Assembly: GCA_017615955.1 (NCBI GenBank)
Contig: JAFZZD010000807.1
Span: 1-11,443, forward strand
Source of the DNA: Victivallales bacterium
GTDB taxonomy: Bacteria; Verrucomicrobiota; Lentisphaeria; Oligosphaerales; Oligosphaeraceae
Direction: 5' to 3'
Length of the DNA stretch: 11,443 bases
The position numbers were made by a program, and so were the translations under genes. Within the stretch, counting starts at the first letter, position 1; the number at the start of each line of letters is the position of its first letter. Positions 8,323 through 11,443 of the stretch are shown in pieces. The notes under the pieces are model-generated. The model was not told the origin of the DNA. It searched no databases and saw only the letters and a list, made by a program, of their open reading frames with translations.

Positions 8323-8937
8323 TTACATTGCTGCTGCGACACGCTTTTTGAAGTCCTCCCAGCTGTCCGCCTCCAATATGCGGTGTGGACAGTTCTTGCC
8401 TGACCAGTCCTTGTGCATGCGCAGGCAATCCACACCTAGGCCATGCTTCTTCAAAAGCCAGGCGGTAAAGCGCACAGCATTCTCCTCGGAGCGCAAATAC
8501 AGGTGATTCTCCTTGTCACGGCACAGGCTGCGGCATATCTCTATGGAAAGGGACTTCATATTGCCGTCGCCAGTGCCGTCGCCAGCATGCCAGGCGTGCT
8601 GGTCATCGGGAATCAACTGCACAACCTCCTTTTCATCCACCGCATAATGGAATGAAACCGACACATTGTCCCGCCTGTTGTTAAGGTAATTTCTCTCCTC
8701 CACTGCGGAAACACGGTTTGCGGTGTTGTGGATTGTGATGTACTTGAGTTCAGGCATCGGGCCTGGAAGCTTTCTGCGCAGGTTGTATGCGTTCTTGTCC
8801 AACAGCATCACACGCATGGGCACTCCATTGCAGCGGTGGCCACGCATGGCAAAAGTGGCGCAGCCAGAGCAGAACAATGCAATGCCCAATGCGACAAATA
8901 GAATGCAGTACGCTGTCATCCGCGCCATGTCAGTCAT
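8323..8937 (-). CDS. zinc N-acetylmuramoyl-L-alanine amidase (amidase_2/PGRP type), probable lipoprotein
   Basis: A 204-residue protein expected to cut the bond between N-acetylmuramic acid and L-alanine in peptidoglycan. It has a hydrophobic helix (8-25) ending in CSGC (23-26), a lipobox-like site with Cys instead of the usual Leu at -3, so it is probably a lipoprotein or otherwise exported. The catalytic domain runs from about 62 to 200: ITIHNTAN with H70, SVSFHYAVD (93-101), WHAGDGTGDGN (116-126) and SIEICRS (131-137). It ends with MHKDWSGKNCPH, where H175 and C183 complete the H/H/C zinc site and K181 has the K-x-C spacing of phage T7 lysozyme. The start overlaps the end of the isomerase gene by eight bases, which suggests coupled translation; ATGs at codons 4 and 7 are alternatives. 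It could serve in cell-wall turnover, or in uptake of wall fragments alongside the neighbouring sugar enzymes. Confidence 0.88.
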   Translation of the reverse strand: MTDMARMTAYCILFVALGIALFCSGCATFAMRGHRCNGVPMRVMLLDKNAYNLRRKLPGPMPELKYITIHNTANRVSAVEERNYLNNRRDNVSVSFHYAVDEKEVVQLIPDDQHAWHAGDGTGDGNMKSLSIEICRSLCRDKENHLYLRSEENAVRFTAWLLKKHGLGVDCLRMHKDWSGKNCPHRILEADSWEDFKKRVAAAM

Positions 8938-9787
8938 TGAAATGGGTGAATGGCTCCTGGATTGTGCTGGGAGCCTTTGCCTCGCATTCCTTCAAGTGCG
9001 CCACGCCTTCGCGTATTTCCGCAGCAAAGGTCTCCGTGCTGGTGTATGGCTCCTCGAAGCTCATCCAGCCATCAAAGCCCACCAGCTTCAACGCGAACAT
9101 GACCTCCTCCCAGTCAATGCATCCCTTGTTAAGAGGCCTGCGCTCCCACTTGATGCCGGTCTTGCCATTGGCTTCGGTGATTTCCACGGGGAAGCGGTTC
9201 TTTACATGAACGTATGCCATATACGGCCCCATCAATTCAACTGCGCCGCGTGGACGTATGAAGCCTTCCATGAATGAATTGGTGACATCGTAGATGAAGC
9301 CGCAATAGTCTGGCGAGAAACGACGCAGCGCCAGAACCGTCATCGGAGAAGCAAAGCAGCTGGCGCTATGCGTCTCAAGCAAGTAGCGCAAGCCGAATTG
9401 CCTGCCCATTTCCTCCAAATTCGCCAATCCTTCAAGTGCGCGGTCCATCAACGCAGGGAATGTCTCTGGCTGGTGCATTGTCTCATCGTAGTTGTAGCCA
9501 AACCAGGGATGGGAGACGCGCAGCATCTTCGCGCCCGCGGAGGCAACTGCCTCGGACCAACGCAGCATGTCGTCCTTGTGCCACAACTTGCCGCCGTTGA
9601 TGAAACTAAACACCTCAAGCCCAGCGTCATTCGCCAGCTGCGTCGCCTCCTTGGCGTCAGCGGCGGCAGTCTCCACCTTGCCCAGACCCCATTCAATGCC
9701 CTGTACTTCCGCCAGCAATGCCTGCTCTATGATTTCCTTTGGATTGTACTTGTTCTTCAAAAAGTTTGTGTTAACCGCATACTTCAT
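8930..9787 (-). CDS. sugar phosphate isomerase/epimerase-like TIM-barrel protein
   Basis: A 285-residue protein of the xylose isomerase-like TIM-barrel (AP endonuclease 2) superfamily, of normal length. It starts MKYAVNTNFL as the first barrel strand, followed by GIEWG (30-34). The metal site characteristic of the family can be placed: E139 in LLETHS, D167 in YDVTN, H194 in VHVKN, and E245/E246 in SFEEPY. The product would interconvert a ketose and an aldose or epimerise a sugar, probably with a divalent metal in the cytoplasm; the actual sugar cannot be inferred. GAGGAG lies eight bases before the ATG. The gene begins 19 bases after the stop of the second Rpn-tail copy and overlaps the amidase gene by eight bases, so it appears to be in one transcription unit with both. 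Its Shine-Dalgarno region shares a nearly identical 20-base stretch with the one before the first tail copy. Confidence 0.85.
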   Translation of the reverse strand: MKYAVNTNFLKNKYNPKEIIEQALLAEVQGIEWGLGKVETAAADAKEATQLANDAGLEVFSFINGGKLWHKDDMLRWSEAVASAGAKMLRVSHPWFGYNYDETMHQPETFPALMDRALEGLANLEEMGRQFGLRYLLETHSASCFASPMTVLALRRFSPDYCGFIYDVTNSFMEGFIRPRGAVELMGPYMAYVHVKNRFPVEITEANGKTGIKWERRPLNKGCIDWEEVMFALKLVGFDGWMSFEEPYTSTETFAAEIREGVAHLKECEAKAPSTIQEPFTHFND

Positions 9788-9806
9788 TTGCTTGTCTCCT
9801 CATCAT

Positions 9807-10049
9807 TTAAACACGAAGACCATTGGTCATCGCAAGGCTTGTAATCTCCTCCATGCTTAAACTTGTTAGCGTTTGTATGTCTTTACAATTCATCTTCAAG
9901 TGCAATGCCTGCAATGCAATACGTTCTTGCGTCTCCGCATATTCCTCCGCATATCCTTCTGCATATCCTTCTGCATATCCTTCCGCATATCCTTCCGCAC
10001 GTGCCTCCGCAGTCCACTTGGCTTTAAGTTGTTCCATTGCCACGCACAT
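9807..10049 (-). CDS. free-standing Rpn C-terminal tail protein, copy A (putative RpnS-like antitoxin)
   Basis: An 80-residue protein that is a separate copy of the C-terminal tail of the Rpn nuclease encoded upstream. It starts MCVAMEQLKAKWT like that tail. It then has a four-residue repeat helix (AEAR, four AEGY, AEEY; residues 14-37) and the conserved end QERIALQAL...MNCKDIQTLTSLSMEEITSLA. Over the last coding part (9841-9930 against 10361-10450) 87 of 90 bases match by hand, so the duplication is recent. It has its own GGGAGGAG before the ATG. The start lies two bases after the stop of copy B, whose TAG sits in the linker, so translation is likely coupled. The repeat residue is Tyr where the other two copies have Arg. 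In characterised Rpn systems the separately translated C-terminal protein dimerises through this helix and inhibits the full-length toxin; the same role here is inference. An alternative is a silent cassette for tail exchange. Confidence 0.8.
   Translation of the reverse strand: MCVAMEQLKAKWTAEARAEGYAEGYAEGYAEGYAEEYAETQERIALQALHLKMNCKDIQTLTSLSMEEITSLAMTNGLRV
9939..9998 (-). repeat. 12-base tandem repeat array in copy A (AEGY units)
   Basis: Five consecutive 12-base units (plus-strand form GCATATCCTTCY) encode four AEGY and one AEEY. Changes in unit number would alter helix length without a frameshift. Confidence 0.9.
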
Positions 10050-10051
10050 TG

Positions 10052-10309
10052 CTATCTCCTCCCCATATCACCAGCAAGGTCAATGGTACTATTCAGACTT
10101 GCAATTCTGTCAATGCTCAAGCCTGTAATCCTGCTTACATCCTCAAAACTCAATTTCAAACGCAGAGCATTCAATGCATTAACTTCACGTTCTTCCGTAC
10201 GTCCTTCCGCGCGTCCCTCCGCACGACCTTCCGCACGACCTTCCGCACGACCTTCCGCACGTACATCAGCAGTCCATTTAGCTCTAAGTTGTTCCATTGC
10301 CACGCACAT
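10052..10309 (-). CDS. free-standing Rpn C-terminal tail protein, copy B (divergent)
   Basis: An 85-residue protein opening with MCVAMEQLRAKWT, nearly identical to residues 241-253 of the Rpn nuclease and to copy A. It continues with ADVR, five AEGR tetrads and TEER (residues 14-41). After the repeats it diverges strongly: EVNALNALRLKLSFEDVSRITGLSIDRIASLN keeps the pattern of the tail (helix, then a G-L-S turn, then a helix) but few identical residues. A short extra C-terminus ends in GDMGRR. The start follows the nuclease stop by 17 bases and has GAGGAG at good spacing. The gene ends in a TAG that is part of the ribosome-binding linker of copy A. Intact frame, own Shine-Dalgarno and tight packing argue for expression. 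The function proposed (partner or inhibitor of an Rpn nuclease) is by family analogy; the divergent end suggests a different partner specificity. Confidence 0.78.
   Translation of the reverse strand: MCVAMEQLRAKWTADVRAEGRAEGRAEGRAEGRAEGRTEEREVNALNALRLKLSFEDVSRITGLSIDRIASLNSTIDLAGDMGRR
10199..10258 (-). repeat. 12-base tandem repeat array in copy B (AEGR units)
   Basis: Five 12-base units, mainly GCACGACCTTCC on the plus strand, encode AEGR. The synonymous choice differs from that in the nuclease gene (GCGCGTCCTTCA), so the arrays were homogenised separately. Confidence 0.9.
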
Positions 10310-10326
10310 TTCTATCTCCTCATCAT

Positions 10327-10554
10327 TTAGACACTAACACCATTGATTCTCGCAAGACTTGTAATCTCCTCCATGCTTAAACTTGTTAGCTTTTGTATGT
10401 CTTTACAATTCATCTTCATGCGCAATGCCTGCAATGCAATACGTTCTTGCATCTCGCGCATCTCCGCGCGTCCTTCAGCGCGTCCTTCAGCGCGTCCTTC
10501 AGCGCGTCCTTCAGCAGTCCATTCAGCTTTAAGTTGTTCCATTGCCACACACAT
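10327..10554 (-). CDS. putative internally initiated C-terminal product of the Rpn gene (RpnS-like)
   Basis: Met241 of the nuclease is preceded by GGCGAGGAGGAGATAGAA, which holds a perfect AGGAGG eight bases before the in-frame ATG. Initiation there would make a 75-residue protein identical to the nuclease tail. Support is strong because the two downstream copies begin at exactly this Met and keep this Shine-Dalgarno stretch. Such genes-within-genes are established for Rpn loci, where the short product blocks the toxin. Expression here is not proven; the glutamate codons could give a chance SD. Confidence 0.6.
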   Translation of the reverse strand: MCVAMEQLKAEWTAEGRAEGRAEGRAEGRAEMREMQERIALQALRMKMNCKDIQKLTSLSMEEITSLARINGVSV

Positions 10555-11274
10555 TTCTATCTCCTCCTCGCCTACTGGCATCTTAAAATTCACATTCAAA
10601 CGTTCATTAAGCAGCATTACTGCCTTGGCCGAAAGAAAAGCCCCCTTGGATTTTTGGTACAAAAGTCGCATTTTATCAGGATTTCCCGAAGCTGCAATGT
10701 AATTTAGCACGTATTTCAAATCCGTATAGAGCCTGGAATACTTTTCCTCATCCAGCACATACGGATCTATCAGAATATAGGAGTATTCTGGAATCAAACG
10801 GCGAAGTTCATCCGACAGACCATTAAACATACCGCGTATGCCGCAAGGCGCTGTCCAAGGTCCCTTGCTTAAATTAAGTACAACTGACACCACTGGATAA
10901 AATGCCTGCTTGTCATTGAAGTCCTTGTCCTCAATCTCCAGCTTGTATTTATGAGCGTCATAATTCATAACTCTCACTGGCATTGTCCTGTCCTGGCTGC
11001 TCTGTACCTCTATGCAATAATAGAAACTATTCTTGCCTGCGTCAACAAAGTATACGATGTCCCTGAGACCGTTGTCAGGTTTAATATTGCCATCTGCATC
11101 AATCAGCACTGCATTCTGCTCGACATTGACCTCCCTCAGCATATCAGGCGTCAGTAAAGGTCCTTGTTCTACCACTAGGCCGTTCCATAAATCACAGGCT
11201 TTCTCCTTGTCCTTGAAATACACCTTATCCACAGAATCCTTTACGTGCCCCCTTCTATTATCTGCCAATTCCAT
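10327..11274 (-). CDS. Rpn-family PD-(D/E)XK nuclease (recombination-promoting nuclease, 'putative transposase')
   Basis: A 315-residue protein. Residues about 10-240 form the Rpn/PD-(D/E)XK domain: an opening helix pair with KVYFKDKEKACDLWNGLV, then D72 in LRDIVYFVD, then the family signature IEVQSSQDRTMPVRVMNYD (88-106), whose E89-x-Q91 with D72 makes the nuclease active site, followed by strands such as YPVVSVVLNL (126-135). Residues 241-253 start the tail, 254-273 are four AEGR plus AEMR, and 279-309 carry the conserved helical end. Rpn proteins are DNA-cutting toxins with anti-phage activity whose separately made C-terminal part neutralises them. The start has AGGAG six bases upstream and a plausible promoter. 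The gene looks more AT-rich than the carbohydrate genes by eye, consistent with horizontal transfer. It heads the run of minus-strand genes that includes the isomerase. I see no terminal inverted repeats, so 'transposase' is only a family label. Confidence 0.88.
   Translation of the reverse strand: MELADNRRGHVKDSVDKVYFKDKEKACDLWNGLVVEQGPLLTPDMLREVNVEQNAVLIDADGNIKPDNGLRDIVYFVDAGKNSFYYCIEVQSSQDRTMPVRVMNYDAHKYKLEIEDKDFNDKQAFYPVVSVVLNLSKGPWTAPCGIRGMFNGLSDELRRLIPEYSYILIDPYVLDEEKYSRLYTDLKYVLNYIAASGNPDKMRLLYQKSKGAFLSAKAVMLLNERLNVNFKMPVGEEEIEMCVAMEQLKAEWTAEGRAEGRAEGRAEGRAEMREMQERIALQALRMKMNCKDIQKLTSLSMEEITSLARINGVSV
10456..10515 (-). repeat. 12-base tandem repeat array in the Rpn gene (AEGR units)
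   Basis: Five 12-base units, mostly GCGCGTCCTTCA on the plus strand, encode four AEGR and one AEMR in the putative dimerisation helix. The four-residue repeat of Rpn tails is known to vary in number among strains. Confidence 0.9.
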
Positions 11275-11321
11275 GAATCACTCCTGATATTTTCATTTGA
11301 TATTGATAAATAAACAGGAAT

Positions 11322-11349
11322 AAGATAGCCATAATTATATTTTTGTCAA
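11322..11349 (-). promoter_or_regulatory. candidate promoter of the Rpn gene and downstream run
   Basis: On the minus strand a perfect -35 TTGACA (11349-11344) is followed after 16 bases by TATCTT (11327-11322), a 4/6 -10 box. The start would lie near 11315, about 40 bases before the ATG. A second TATAAT occurs at 11408-11403 without a good -35. The whole upstream stretch is AT-rich. Confidence 0.5.
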
Positions 11350-11423
11350 ATCAGTTAATAATTAAAGAATATTTTTAATGAAAGTATAAAAAGAATGAAA
11401 ATATTATAGGCATACAAGATGTC

Positions 11424-11443
11424 ACAAATGGGACAAATGGGAC
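11424..11443. repeat. 9-base tandem repeat at the window edge
   Basis: Two ACAAATGGG units and the start of a third run off the right edge. The true length of the array cannot be seen. Confidence 0.55.

Larger units (their letters stand above)
9795..10554 (-). repeat. tandem triplication of the Rpn C-terminal module
   Basis: Three modules (starts at 10554, 10309 and 10049; 245 and 260 bases apart) share Shine-Dalgarno, the MCVAMEQL start, a 12-base array and a helical end. 9795-9814 and 10315-10334 match at 19 of 20 bases. The 520-base offset continues through 9841-9930/10361-10450, so the first and last modules are the closest pair. Confidence 0.88.

Noticed and set aside
9939..10515. CRISPR-like look of regularly repeated short units
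   Set aside because: Units are 12 bases, direct and contiguous without spacers, and encode a four-residue protein repeat.
9823..10702. Plus-strand frames with Ser/Ala/Arg/Pro-rich repeats opposite the Rpn genes
   Set aside because: They are the antisense of the 12-base arrays, which are open in several frames; no ribosome-binding sites or domains.
10327..11274. An insertion sequence suggested by the family name 'putative transposase'
   Set aside because: No terminal inverted repeats or target duplications are visible; Rpn proteins are nucleases.

Overview
The window reads as a chromosomal segment of a Lentisphaerota/Victivallales-type bacterium of the PVC group. The main clue is the left-hand gene, an H-X9-DG type prepilin-like protein with an N-terminus characteristic of the large families these genomes carry. 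The other clues are a six-hairpin glycosidase, a heparinase-like lyase and an Rpn nuclease with four-residue repeats. This taxonomic placement is inference; no rRNA or other marker is present.

Layout. One gene lies on the plus strand: the prepilin-like protein (162-908), with a clear sigma70-type promoter before it and an intrinsic terminator after it. Everything else is on the minus strand and is read right to left: an Rpn/PD-(D/E)XK nuclease (11274-10327), two free-standing copies of its C-terminal tail (10309-10052 and 10049-9807), a sugar isomerase/epimerase-like TIM barrel (9787-8930), a zinc amidase probably anchored as a lipoprotein (8937-8323), a large DUF4450-like six-hairpin putative glycosidase (8159-5136), a GNAT acetyltransferase (5132-4653) and an exported heparinase II/III-like polysaccharide lyase (4531-1448). 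The two ends converge on a hairpin-rich spacer (961-1447).

How the genes may work together. The exported heparinase-like lyase, the glycosidase without a signal peptide and the isomerase fit breakdown of an acidic polysaccharide and handling of the released sugars. The substrate cannot be read from the sequence. Nearly identical 56-base hairpin repeats sit about 50-60 bases upstream of both carbohydrate-enzyme start codons.

The most unusual part is the right end. The Rpn gene carries a perfect internal AGGAGG and an in-frame ATG that would yield a 75-residue C-terminal protein, as in the toxin/intragenic-antitoxin arrangement known for Rpn genes. Two further tandem copies of exactly that C-terminal protein follow as separate, tightly spaced cistrons with their own Shine-Dalgarno sites, different repeat counts and a different repeat residue (Tyr for Arg in one copy). 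A nuclease with one nested and two extra free-standing putative antitoxin-like proteins, placed directly upstream of a metabolic gene, is the best candidate here for an undescribed arrangement.
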